A DNA stretch of 64,000 nt from Schizophyllum amplum (taxonomy: Eukaryota; Basidiomycota; Agaricomycetes; Agaricales; Schizophyllaceae), in NCBI GenBank assembly GCA_007026445.1, contig VDMD01000009.1, positions 496,001 through 560,000 of the forward strand, given 5' to 3'. The notes below the pieces were generated by a model, which saw only the letters and a list, made by a program, of their open reading frames with translations, did no database searches and was not told the origin of the DNA. Below are positions 13,445-22,630 of this stretch, piece by piece; the stretch's first letter is position 1; every line of letters starts with the position of its first letter. Both the position numbers and the translations under genes were made by a program.

Positions 13445-14158
13445 ATGGCGGCCCCTCAAGCCATAGCTGGGAATCATCCCATGTACGTGATCTGCTTGAG
13501 TTTCGACTTGCTCTAATCTGCTCAGGTCCGTGGTGTTCCTCATGCACATCTTCACGGAGCTCCCCCTCGCAGTCCAGGGCATGTTCTGGCCAGCTACTCT
13601 TCCTTTCATGCAGTACGTCTCTCTCCATCCAACCCCCCGTCCTCTCACATCTTTGTCTAGGCTGAACAACACGGTCGTCGTGGTCATGAAGGTCCGGACT
13701 CCTCTTACACATCGTCACCCTCGACCGCCCTGACATGCTCCTTAGCTCTACGCCGCGCTCATGATATCGAGCTGCGCCATGGCCCTGCTATGCTGGAAAC
13801 TTCCGGGTACGATTCATACACACACTCATCCTCCGCACTACACTGACAAGATCCCTCACAGAGTTCCTTCCGGGCAAGCGCGCGCTCGCTATCGGCCTCT
13901 GCATCTACCACACCGCCCTGTCGACCATCCTGTATCAGGCACCGCGCTTCATACCCATGTCCTTTGGACCTTGGGCTGAGCAGTGCGTCCATGCTCTCAC
14001 GCGCGTTACACTAGTATTATCTGACGTCCGACAGGTTGAAGATCATACCCGAGACGGCGTGGGGCACGTTGCATGGCCTGATAGGGCTGCTCTTCGTTGC
14101 GTGGTGGCAATTGACCGTGCCCATCGCTGCTGCCGTTAACCAGCCGCGGGCAGGATAG
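13445..14158 (+). CDS. Small four-TM membrane protein, unknown function
   Basis: Six exons (13445-13482, 13526-13612, 13661-13691, 13746-13806, 13862-13982, 14035-14158) join to 153 aa. Four hydrophobic segments are visible: about 14-36, 47-69, 80-100 and 118-143, with short polar loops and a Pro-rich junction KLPEFLPGK. The compact four-helix layout recalls small ER or mitochondrial membrane proteins, but I recognise no catalytic or binding motif. Dense phase-consistent introns in such a short gene support that it is real. It lies head-to-head with coatomer alpha. Confidence 0.75.
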
Positions 14159-14542
14159 AGCAGGTATCGGGGCGGCGGATGGGTATCTCAAAATGTCGAT
14201 TTCCTGGGGGATGGACTTGAGACTTCGCGATACTGTCAGTACAGAGGTGCAGAGACGCAGAAGTTAACATGAACGCAATGAAGGCGTACCTCTCGTCGAC
14301 GTTGCTTGACTGAGATTCAGTCCCATCTCTCCTGAGTCTTCTGAGTTAGCCAGTGGTCAAGACAAAATGGTGTGTTGCAAGCATATGCAGTGTTACAAAA
14401 TGTTATGCGGCTCGACCTGGATCCTGCACAAGCAGCCAGGCCGTACCCCTGCCCGGCGTCTTCGTAGCAGCGCAGAGGATGTCCATAACCGCAGGACGTA
14501 CCCACGCCACGTCCCTCCTTCCGTGCACTCCCCCTCGCATGC
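14159..14542. other. Convergent intergenic region
   Basis: About 380 bp between the 3' ends of the 4-TM gene (+) and the RRM gene (-). Nothing beyond probable 3' UTRs was recognised. Confidence 0.5.
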
Positions 14543-15436
14543 TCAGGTACTCCCCGACGCGCGGTAGTCCTCCATCTCCTGATCCAGCTCCTCCCTCGTC
14601 TTCGACGGCACCGGCGCAGCGGCTCGCTTTTGCAACCGTCGCGCGCCCTTCTTCTGGCGCAACCTTCGCGGGGGCACCGCCGGCGTCTTCTCTGCGGCCT
14701 GTGCAGCGTGCTTCTGCGCTGCCTGCGCGCCTGTAGCTTTCGCAGCCGCTTTCTTCCCCTTCGCTGTAGATGCGGGCCTGCAGGAGAATGAGAAAACGGT
14801 GGGACGAGGGAAAAGGAGGAATAAGCGCCGTGAGAGAACAAGCACTACGCACCCTGCCTGGGGCTTCGCCACGCCGCCTATGCGGTCGAAGAGAGATGGG
14901 GGGCCTGCAGGTGCTGGGGCCGGTGCATCCTCGTCGGAGATGATCTCAATGACGATTGGCCGTCCTGTAAGGGAAGGGAAGAGCATGAGTTCCGCGAAAC
15001 CAGGCGTGAAGACACGAACGTGATGTCAGAGACACGTACGCCCGTCGACAATCTTCATGTTGTACTTCGCACGCGCCACCGCTGCGTCGCCCTTGCGCTG
15101 GAATCCCACCACGGCCATCCCCTTCGAGCGCCCCTGGTTGTTGTAGATGAGGAAGAACTCGCGCAACGGGCCCACTGTCTTCGTGAACAGCTCCTGTAAC
15201 ACAGATAAACATCCTCGCGGCATCCAAGTACACCGCAGACGCACCTCGATCTCTTGCTCGCCCACATCCACGGGAAGCCGGCTGATGAAGATCTTGCTCC
15301 CTGGGGGCGGCGGCACAGCGTTCGCGCGCCACGCTGGGGGCACCTGGCGTGCGGGGTGCCCTATCACCGCCTGCTTAGGGCCGTGAAATTTGTTGTATCT
15401 GGCGTGCAGCGGGCGCTGGTACGCAGGGGCGTGCAT
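14543..15436 (-). CDS. RRM protein of the REF/Aly (Yra1-like) mRNA-export type
   Basis: Exons (minus) 15436-15245, 15193-15040, 14964-14853 and 14777-14543 give 230 aa. One RRM spans about residues 46-118, with RNP2-like KIFISRLP and RNP1-like GRSKGMAVVGF. A basic Ala/Lys/Arg-rich linker follows, and the protein ends with TREELDQEMEDYRA, matching the C-terminal FoP/UAP56-binding duplication motif of REF/Aly proteins. The chosen start gives MHAPAYQRPLHARYNKF; I see no separate N-terminal UAP56-binding motif, so a missing upstream exon is possible. The frame stays open upstream to about 15544. It likely links transcription and splicing to nuclear mRNA export (family inference). Start is 132 bp from the divergent DUF4604 gene. 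Confidence 0.85.
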
Positions 15437-15568
15437 TGTAAGCAGGGTATGAGGACAAGAGAACAAGGCGCGCGCTTGCGACGAGGACAACACGTGAGCC
15501 GGGCCGGTCTTTCCGCGGTTCCCTCTGGGTGAACTCCACTTCAACTTACGGCTTTCCCTTCATTATCT

Positions 15569-16252
15569 ATGGCACCCAAGGAGCCGACGAACGCACAGCT
15601 CAGCTCGCGCTTGGCGTATAACGCACAGACACCAGCGTTTCTGCAACGGTTACAGAATCGCGTGCAAGGAAACGCGGACTCAGACGAGGAGGATCCGGAG
15701 TGGGAAGAGGTTGGTGGCGGCCGTCCAGCTATCCCTCGACGTCCGAAGGATGAGCGGCCTGCCATACCCACACGCCCCGATGACGATCCAGGGAGTGCGG
15801 ATGAGGAAGCAGGGGATGAAGCGCCGCAGATAATCGTGCTCAGGGAGGGCAAGCACCTCTCAGCGCGCGAAGTCGAGAACATCAAGCGACGCGGTGCGTG
15901 CTCGTCCTACTTATCAAGACAACTGCAGAGAACTCATGCGGGGTGTACAGAGAAGGGACTGCCACCACTCCCGGAGCACGAAGAGCCGCCTGAAGTGGAC
16001 GAGGAGCAGACGAAGGCCCCCGTTGAACAGAAGAAGAGCGACAAGCCCAGCCTCTCCTTCTCCTCCTCCAAACCCGATCGATTCAGCGAGCTCAAATCCC
16101 AATCGCTCGGCAAGCGCAAGATTCGCATAACTGCCGACGACGAGGACGACTACAAGGACGCGCCTGCCCCCGAACACAAGGACAAGTCCTCGGTGAAGAA
16201 GAAGCAGAAGAAGCAGAAGAAGACCTTGCTTTCTTTTGGAGACGATGCCTGA
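15569..16252 (+). CDS. DUF4604 / KIAA1143-like acidic-basic protein
   Basis: Exons 15569-15893 and 15951-16252 give 208 aa. The N-terminal TPAFLQRLQNRV block, a Glu/Asp-rich stretch, the IIVLREGKHLSAREVE block and the Lys-rich tail ending KTLLSFGDDA match the eukaryotic DUF4604 family (human KIAA1143), whose function is poorly known and presumably nuclear. The single intron is 57 nt (GTGCGT...TACAG), a multiple of three and stop-free. Retention would insert 19 residues in frame; splicing restores the continuous family block, so I prefer the spliced form. Confidence 0.85.
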   Translation: MAPKEPTNAQLSSRLAYNAQTPAFLQRLQNRVQGNADSDEEDPEWEEVGGGRPAIPRRPKDERPAIPTRPDDDPGSADEEAGDEAPQIIVLREGKHLSAREVENIKRRGACSSYLSRQLQRTHAGCTEKGLPPLPEHEEPPEVDEEQTKAPVEQKKSDKPSLSFSSSKPDRFSELKSQSLGKRKIRITADDEDDYKDAPAPEHKDKSSVKKKQKKQKKTLLSFGDDA

Positions 16253-17033
16253 CGCGGAGCTTCACCGAATCATCAACTTCCCGAAGGCGCCCTCTCCCTT
16301 GGCCGCACCGCCCGACCTCTACGGCGTCAGAAACTAGTGGCGCGCCCAGCGACACTCGGTTGTCGTTTTGCATAGACATGCGCAGGTGTCCATTCGTTCG
16401 CCTTCGTCGCGTCGCTTCGTATTGCCTGTGCGATGTCGGCTCCGGACTGGCCAGTCACACGGATGACTCATGCAGCGCCTCGCGTTCTCCTGCCAAACGA
16501 ACAAAGGGTGCGACCAGCACGCCCGCAAGCGAGAGTCACAGTACGTGCAAGCGCTAGTCACGCTCTACCGACCGTGCCTTGGTAGCATACGGTCCTGCAA
16601 TAAGCAGTCACTCCATTGTTCGCCTGATGCGGTTGGTGCTCCGAGCCCGCTGTCGCCGCACGGTCCTATACCAGGGTCTGACAGCACTTGGTGAGTGCGT
16701 TCCGGAACCCTGGGTGTTGTGACCGGAATGCAGCGCGTGTGATTAGATGACGCAGAACAATGGCAGACAATGCAAGTTAACGTGCATGCAGTGCTGCATA
16801 TGCCCGGCGGCTAGGACCCTAGCTCAACTCGCCCATTGTGACGTCGGCTCCTTTAGGTCCATTTGATGCCTTGACTCACTAATTATGCAGACAAGCGCGC
16901 GCCATTGTGCTCCTGGTAAGTATAAATTCGCCGGCGTCTCGAAATCACTCTTGCTCTCAACCACCATCCTCAGTGCGCCTCGCCACCCAAACTACCACTC
17001 TCGAACCGCTCTTCCTCCAAACTTGAAGCAACG
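16253..17033. other. Intergenic region with TATA-type promoter
   Basis: About 780 bp. The distal part shows no coding signal. The proximal part holds a TATA box (16921-16927) and a CT/CA-rich leader before the next gene at 17034. Confidence 0.5.
16921..16927 (+). promoter_or_regulatory. TATA box of the 17034 gene
   Basis: TATAAAT lies 113 bp upstream of the ATG at 17034 and is followed by a pyrimidine-rich stretch with CTCAACCACC-like initiator context. Spacing fits a focused fungal core promoter. Confidence 0.6.
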
Positions 17034-17567
17034 ATGCCGCATACGACGACCCTCACGCCATCGTCGAATGTCCCTTTCTCTTCCCTGTCACAGGCCAACC
17101 TTGCTTTTGAAGACGGTATGTCGGGCCTCCGCGCCCTGGACAAAGAAGACACCCTAATACACTCCATGTCGAACTTGACTATCAACAAGCCCGAATTCTT
17201 CTCGCACAGCATCCCCGCGGACCCCACTCCCCACCCTACCTTCATCATCATCATGCAGCGCCAGTACCAGCCCCCCGTGTCCCGCCCATCCCGTTCCACT
17301 GCCACGTCCCACCGTACCCGCTCCTCCCTTTCCTTGGCACAGCGCGGTCTCCCAACCCGTTTCTCCCCACCCCGTCGCCCCCGTGGCCCCATGCAGCTCG
17401 TCCACTACCGCGTCGTTCGGCCTCAAGGGTCGAGCGCTCCAGTCGCCATCCGCGTCCCCACCCCTGCCCGCGGCCGCGTTTCCAACATGAAGCACCAAGG
17501 CGCCCTGCGCCGCCATGAGTCGTTCTTGGTTGTCGAGCCCATGGACATCGACGCTGATGCGATGTAG
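17034..17567 (+). CDS. Hypothetical Pro/Ser/Arg-rich protein
   Basis: Single-exon frame of 177 aa preceded by a clear TATA box and CT-rich leader. Composition is Ser/Thr/Pro-rich in the first half and Arg/Pro-rich in the second (repeated RPRG/RVPTPARGRV-type segments), with an acidic tail PMDIDADAM. No signal peptide, TM helix or known domain. The TATA promoter suggests an inducible, developmentally or stress-regulated gene. An untranslated or lineage-specific transcript remains possible. Confidence 0.5.
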   Translation: MPHTTTLTPSSNVPFSSLSQANLAFEDGMSGLRALDKEDTLIHSMSNLTINKPEFFSHSIPADPTPHPTFIIIMQRQYQPPVSRPSRSTATSHRTRSSLSLAQRGLPTRFSPPRRPRGPMQLVHYRVVRPQGSSAPVAIRVPTPARGRVSNMKHQGALRRHESFLVVEPMDIDADAM

Positions 17568-18177
17568 GCCAGCATGTTCGATGTGGCAGATGCTCCGAGA
17601 GATAGGGCATACAAGCGCTCGCCTGACCGGGTGCTAGAGCTGAGAATCGTCGGACGGACCGTATGTACCACAGGCCGTCTTCAAGTCGAAGTAGATCAAC
17701 GGATTGCACCAAACTCACTTTGTACTTATACTTGCCGTTTTTCCCTTTCTTGTTATGGTACCGTTCGTAGAAATGACCGCTTTATAGTCCTAACTTCTGT
17801 TGTACCGGAGTATGTACAGAGAATCACAAGGATTCAACATCCTGAACGCCAATGTCACGCCGCGAGCTTTGGAATCGAAGGAGTCTGGAAGTTACCTTAC
17901 TGCTGTGGTGCCCATTATTGAGGCCAAGCTCTTCAAGCACGAGGTCGATGCTGTTCAATGTTCGCACGCGGGGCCCTTCTGTCGAGGCGCCTCAGCTATT
18001 GGTGCTAGCGCCTCAAATAGAAGAATGGCAGGCCTGGCGCCTATTGTGATACACTGACTATAAAGGCCAACCCGCCAGAGCTGGGTTTCAGCCAACCCCC
18101 AGAGCCTTACAGCGTCTCCCTTGAAGCGCTGCTCGTCTCCTTGACCTTCCCAACTCTTGAGTCTTGCTTCGCCAACG
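17568..18177. other. Intergenic region
   Basis: About 600 bp. Small open frames (for example 17800-18057) show no homology. A TATA box at 18059 belongs to the next small gene. Confidence 0.45.
18059..18065 (+). promoter_or_regulatory. TATA box of the 18178 gene
   Basis: TATAAAG, 119 bp upstream of the ATG at 18178, followed by a CT-rich leader. It has the same spacing as the TATA box of the neighbouring gene at 17034. Confidence 0.55.
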
Positions 18178-18498
18178 ATGTCCGAGCAGCCTTCGCCACC
18201 GACGGATCAGCCACCTGCTGGCGGGCAGCCAGCTCAGCTTCAGCAGCCTGTTCCCGTGCAATATCAGCCAGCGCTAGCCACAAATGAGCAGGGTGGACAG
18301 CAGGCTGCGCAAGGGGAGTCACTGCCCAAGGCCCTGCCGGCTGGTACCCCTCGACGCGCGGTGGAGTACCTCGCGCTAGGTCATGGTAACTTCGCGCGCA
18401 AGAGCGCGTCGGACAGCAGTCACCCGGGCCCCCGCCCCAGAGGCCAGCTTCGCAGGAGCGCAAGTAGGCTTGCAGAAGAGGAGGATACGTCTAAGTGA
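18178..18498 (+). CDS. Small Pro/Gln-rich hypothetical protein
   Basis: Single-exon frame of 106 aa starting MSEQPSPPTDQ. The first half is Pro/Gln/Ala-rich, likely disordered; the second half has a short conserved-looking segment PRRAVEYLALGHGNFARKSA and an acidic/basic tail. It is positioned behind a TATA box with a CT-rich leader. No domain recognised. Together with the gene at 17034 it forms a pair of small TATA-driven orphan genes in tandem. Confidence 0.5.
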   Translation: MSEQPSPPTDQPPAGGQPAQLQQPVPVQYQPALATNEQGGQQAAQGESLPKALPAGTPRRAVEYLALGHGNFARKSASDSSHPGPRPRGQLRRSASRLAEEEDTSK

Positions 18499-18652
18499 GC
18501 CATTTTACGGAATGAGACGAAGGTGTGATAGGGACGCCAGAGGAACACTTAACAACAAACTTAGACCCTTCTTGGCATTGGCGCTTGATTCGTGGCTATT
18601 CGACATAATCCTATACATCTGCTTGTTCCATAAAGTCCCCAATGAGTTGATT

Positions 18653-19590
18653 TCAGTCTGCAATGGAGTTCATTAGTTAAAACTTGCGACCGCGAGATAA
18701 AGATGTAAACCGTACTTTCATATGCCTTGTCAAACTTCTTCAAGTTGTTGATCCCCTCTTCCTCCAAACGCATTCCCAACCACTCCGACATGGGCTTCGC
18801 ATGGAGGGCCTTCTCGTAGAAGTCGATAGATGGCTGGTTCCACTGAGGTTATGTCAATTTCGTTGATGGAGTACGCGAATTTGTGGCCCAGTTCCCGATA
18901 ACTTACCTTTAGCACCGACCAGTCGAGACGAGGGCATCCCTGGGCGACGAAATGAGCTGGGCCCTGCGCTGAGTCTATCGTTGAATCGTGAGTAACGTAC
19001 CTTCTCCTGCGCGATCGCGCCGAGCCGGCCAAAGAGCGCCTTGCCGAGGCCTGACCCACGATACTCTGGCTTCACGTACAGGTCTTCGAGCTGATAGAAT
19101 CGGTCAGCGGCAATGTCCACGGCTCGAGCGTCGGCAATGAGACAGTGAAGCCACTCACGTATAGCCCCGGGCGACCCGTCCAGGTCGAGAAGTTGAAGAA
19201 GTACAATGCGAGACCCATAGGTTGTCCTTCTCCAGGTATATCCCCAGAAAACGCGAGTATGGCGTTGGCATATTTATCTTCGAATAGGTTCTTCTGGAGC
19301 TGTAGGCGGGAGGGAAGGTAAGCCCAGCAAGATTCAGCCCTTCGATTGTTTGCTCACCAACTCAGGAGTGGCCTTGACCGCATCGGGTTCCTTCTCGTAG
19401 ACCGCCTGTTTCCATCAGTAATCGAGGTCTGGCTGGTGACCAGGTCGACACCTACAAGCTCGATGATCATCTGCAGGATGACATCCTGGCAGAGTTCAGT
19501 TTGGTGAGCAACATTCGCTACTTCCTGGCGTACTATGTCCTTGGGCTCCGCAGTACGGATATGGTATTTGCGTTTCTCAGAGGCGTTCAT
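18653..19590 (-). CDS. GNAT-family N-acetyltransferase (diamine acetyltransferase-like)
   Basis: Transfers acetyl from acetyl-CoA to an amine. Eight exons (minus): 19590-19534, 19485-19456, 19405-19358, 19299-19159, 19090-19001, 18939-18907, 18842-18716, 18657-18653, joining to 176 aa, the usual size for spermidine/spermine-type acetyltransferases. The acetyl-CoA loop is YRGSGLGKALFGRLG (R-x-x-G-x-G/A), preceded by LEDLYVKPE and followed by GCPRLDWSVLKWNQPSIDFY, characteristic of this subfamily. Seven introns in 531 coding bases is extreme. The final exon carries only the last two bases of an Asn codon plus the stop. Substrate (polyamine, thialysine or other) cannot be fixed from sequence. 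Confidence 0.92.
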
Positions 19591-19920
19591 GATCAAGTAG
19601 GAGCGTTCACGCGGCAAGTAGGGAAAGAAAGGAAACCGTCGAGGTGCTTTACTTAGCACTGAGCAGCGCTCTTATATACGACGAACCGAGGGGCTTACGC
19701 AGCGGCAAGAGACGGCGCCGCAAGTGTGCATACAGTGCAAGGATATGACTCGACGATCGTCACAGCATACGGTAAAACGGAAGGAAACCAATAAAAGCGG
19801 CATTTGCCGAACCTCCAGTGCTTGCTCCTGTTTATCAAAGTCGTCAAGGTCATCCTGAACCTTATTTCCACGGTCCACACAGCCCTCCCAAAACGCGCAC
19901 CGGCGACGAAACCCTACATC
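19591..19920. promoter_or_regulatory. Shared divergent promoter, GNAT and NAC beta
   Basis: 330 bp separate the two start codons. A TTATATA element near 19671 could serve the minus-strand gene, and a CT-rich stretch precedes 19921. Confidence 0.45.
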
Positions 19921-20530
19921 ATGGACGCGGACAAGTTGGCAAAGCTGAAGGCGGCGGCGGCGAAGACCCAGATCGGTGTGTACATCAGCGTTCGACGCGA
20001 GAATCGCGCGCAGATCGCTCATGCGGGCACGCAGGCGGCAAGGGAACGATGCGCCGGAAGGTCGTCCGCAAGACCAAGCCATCAGCGGCGCAGGACGACA
20101 AAAAGCTGCAGGCGGCACTCAAGAAGCTGAACGTGCAGCCCATCGCAGGTGTTGAGGAGGTCAACATGTTCCGTGAAGACGGCCACGTCCTCCACTTCAG
20201 CGCCCCGAAAGGTGCGGCCCGTTTACCGTCGATCGGGCGCGTATATCCTGACGCGTTGTCCATCTAGTCCACGCCGCTGTGTCTGCCAATACTTTCGCCG
20301 TGTACGGCACCGGTCATCTGAAGGAGCTCACCGAACTTGTCCCCGGCATCCTCAACCAGCTTGGCCCGGACTCGCTCGCGTCCCTCCGCAAGCTCGCCGA
20401 GTCGTACCAGTCCCTCCAGCAAGGCCAGCAAAGGCCGAACGCTGCCGCCGAGGACGACGACGACGACGATGTGCCCGACCTCGTCGAGAACTTCGATGTC
20501 GAGGAGTCCGCGAAGGCGAACCTTGACTAA
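19921..20530 (+). CDS. EGD1: Nascent polypeptide-associated complex subunit beta
   Basis: Forms the ribosome-bound NAC heterodimer with the alpha subunit and shields nascent chains at the exit tunnel. Exons 19921-19975, 20035-20211 and 20268-20530 give 164 aa. Visible are the N-terminal [12 protein letters not shown] helix, the ribosome-binding basic motif [10 protein letters not shown], the NAC domain (about 40-105) with [12 protein letters not shown] and [10 protein letters not shown], and an acidic tail. Length and motif order match BTF3/EGD1. The gene is head-to-head with the GNAT gene. Confidence 0.96.
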
Positions 20531-20942
20531 ACGACGATGGCGGGCCAGAGTGCGGTACGCTGGAAAGCAGGCCGGCTATCGCACCTGGACACGAGAACGC
20601 AGTGCTTGGGAGGCGGCGCTTTGTATTCTTAGGCAGACGTGTTGTACGATTCAAGGCGGCGCCTATCCTCCCTATCTTGCTACCTACTATCCCTCCTGCT
20701 CCATCCGCTGTGCGTTCGCGTTCTCCGTACCCTCTTGTCTCGTCTGCTTTGCTGTTCTGCCGCATCGCTATATCACGACCGCATAGCATCAATTGCATTG
20801 TGTACTATCTCTTCCGGGGACGGCGTGAATGGGTGACGCGTCGCGTACCTAGACGCGATCGTGACAAGCGTGACGTTGGACTTCTGTTCGCTCCCTTCAC
20901 GCTCGACGCGCCCTTCAGCGCTGCATTCGTTATCCCCGCACT
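20531..20942. other. Intergenic region
   Basis: About 410 bp, pyrimidine-rich on the + strand; NAC beta 3' UTR followed by the promoter/leader of the 20943 gene. No other feature. Confidence 0.45.
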
Positions 20943-21531
20943 ATGGCAAAGTCTGCGCAAGCTTCTTCCTCAGACCCCTCTGCGACGTCGGAACCCAAAT
21001 CAGAGCAGGAAGTTCCCTATCCGAGCTTCCCAGTTTCCAAGTCTCAGCCGAACGCGTCCGCATCCAACAGGTCTCGCGCCCTATCCGAAGTCGTGGAGGG
21101 TGCTTTTCCATCTTTCGACCACCAAGCTGCGATTGTAGGACCTTTTGAGGAGGAGACGAACCGTGACCAGACGTTCGAGCAAGGCGCGTCAATCTCGGGA
21201 TTCCAGCTGGCTATATGCTGACCTTTTCCTCTCAGAAATCGGACAGCTCATCTTGGACCTCGTGTTGGAGACGCATGCGTGGGCTGCGGCGCGTCCGAAG
21301 CATGAGAGTCAATTTGCGGTCGGCAAATTCGAGAAGAAGATCGCGGACATCATGGAGATTGAGAAAGAACAAGGCGCGTCTCCCTCCCTACCCTCTTCCT
21401 TCTTCGGTACGCTTGTACACCTCGACGCTGACTTACATGGTTTCTTATTATCTCTAGACCGCACACGAGCCCGCCTCCTGGAATTCATGCGCCAAATGAA
21501 GAACGCCGTCGATGCTCTGACGATTGGATAA
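20943..21531 (+). CDS. Hypothetical coiled-coil protein with a GC-AG intron
   Basis: Best model: exons 20943-21183, 21236-21406 and 21458-21531, 161 aa. The N-terminal ~75 residues are Ser/Pro/Glu-rich. The rest is predicted helical, with FEEETNRDQTFEQ, EIGQLILDLVLETHAW, KFEKKIADIMEIEKEQ and a closing RARLLEFMRQMKNAVDAL helix, suggestive of a small coiled-coil complex subunit, but I cannot name it. The first intron needs a GC donor (CAAG|GCGCGT, 52 nt), or a weak GTGACC donor 21 nt upstream; both keep frame. The second uses GTACGC (51 nt). Function unknown. Confidence 0.6.
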
Positions 21532-22630
21532 TCCTACGCTGTCTCCTGGCTGTCTCTATGCTTTCGCTTGTACTGTCGTCCTGCTTTCACAATGCTGTCG
21601 TCGCACTGCCAGTTTTCTGTTTCTCAACACTGGACCTCCCCTTTTGTGTTGACCTGCATCGCTGCTGCGTTCTTCTAACTACGGCGTGTTGGAAGGCTGC
21701 TGTCCCAACATGAATGGTAATCTTTGCCTCAAGTTCGCCTGGTCATCGTGACGAGCTCAGCCAGTACCTACTGCAATGTTACAGTCAAATGGATAGGCCG
21801 CCACTTACGCCACAAACTGCAAGTCTGGCCTAACTCTTGCAAATACGAGCAAATAAATGATTCTTTGTTTCAATCCGTTGTCACTCCCGACCGCTCTTGG
21901 CAACACATCCGCCACTCATGTCTTAATATATTCTGCACCTCACACGACAGGTTATGCAATTCTCAATGGCGCAACAGGGCGCTCAGATGGTCCTCGAGCG
22001 CGAGCTGGAGTGGCTGAATACCGCCACCCCACCAAGCTGCTTATCTTATCGACGGCCCGTTCGCAAGTCGTAGCAATACTGTCCGGATACGGGCTACTGT
22101 GTCGGCAAATCCACCTCAAGAGCCAATGTATGGGAGCTGCGCAGCGTCATCGCGTGTGGTGGGCCTATTGCCAGACGTTCCCGAACTGCTCAAGTTAGAC
22201 AGTCTCAGTCCTCTCATCCGCAATTCACCCTATTTCGCCAGAAAGGGCAGTAGGGACGTCATGTTTCTCGGGTATCGTGTACGCCCCCGACTCACCTGCC
22301 GAGAAACCTGGGATCGGCCCCATAGGCGCAGAGACGGGAGCGTCAAGGTCGCACATTCCGCACTGCCCACAGCGAGGCGGGGCATCCGACGGGCTCAGGT
22401 ATATAAGGAAAGACGATTGAGGTGGTGAAGGGCACCAGTCCAGCTCCTTTCGACCATCCTGAGTAAGTCTGCCGCATTTTGCCTTCCATGCGCTCGCTCA
22501 TCGGGTTGCAGTACTTCGTATCTTTCAAGCTACTCCAACTTACTTTGAAAATTTCGCTTCACCGTTCATAAGAGCAGTGAGTTTTCTCTTTCTGCATGGC
22601 TACACACCGACTAATGCGCTGTTTCAGACT
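21532..22630. other. Intergenic region plus 5' UTR of the repeat-protein gene
   Basis: About 1.1 kb with no coding signal. The last 230 bp hold a TATA box at 22400 and a 5'-UTR intron (22577-22627) belonging to the secreted repeat protein. Confidence 0.5.
22400..22407 (+). promoter_or_regulatory. TATA box of secreted repeat-protein gene
   Basis: TATATAAG, 231 bp upstream of the ATG at 22631. The distance is accounted for by a leader with a 51-nt intron (22577-22627, GTGAGT...TTTCAG). Confidence 0.55.
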
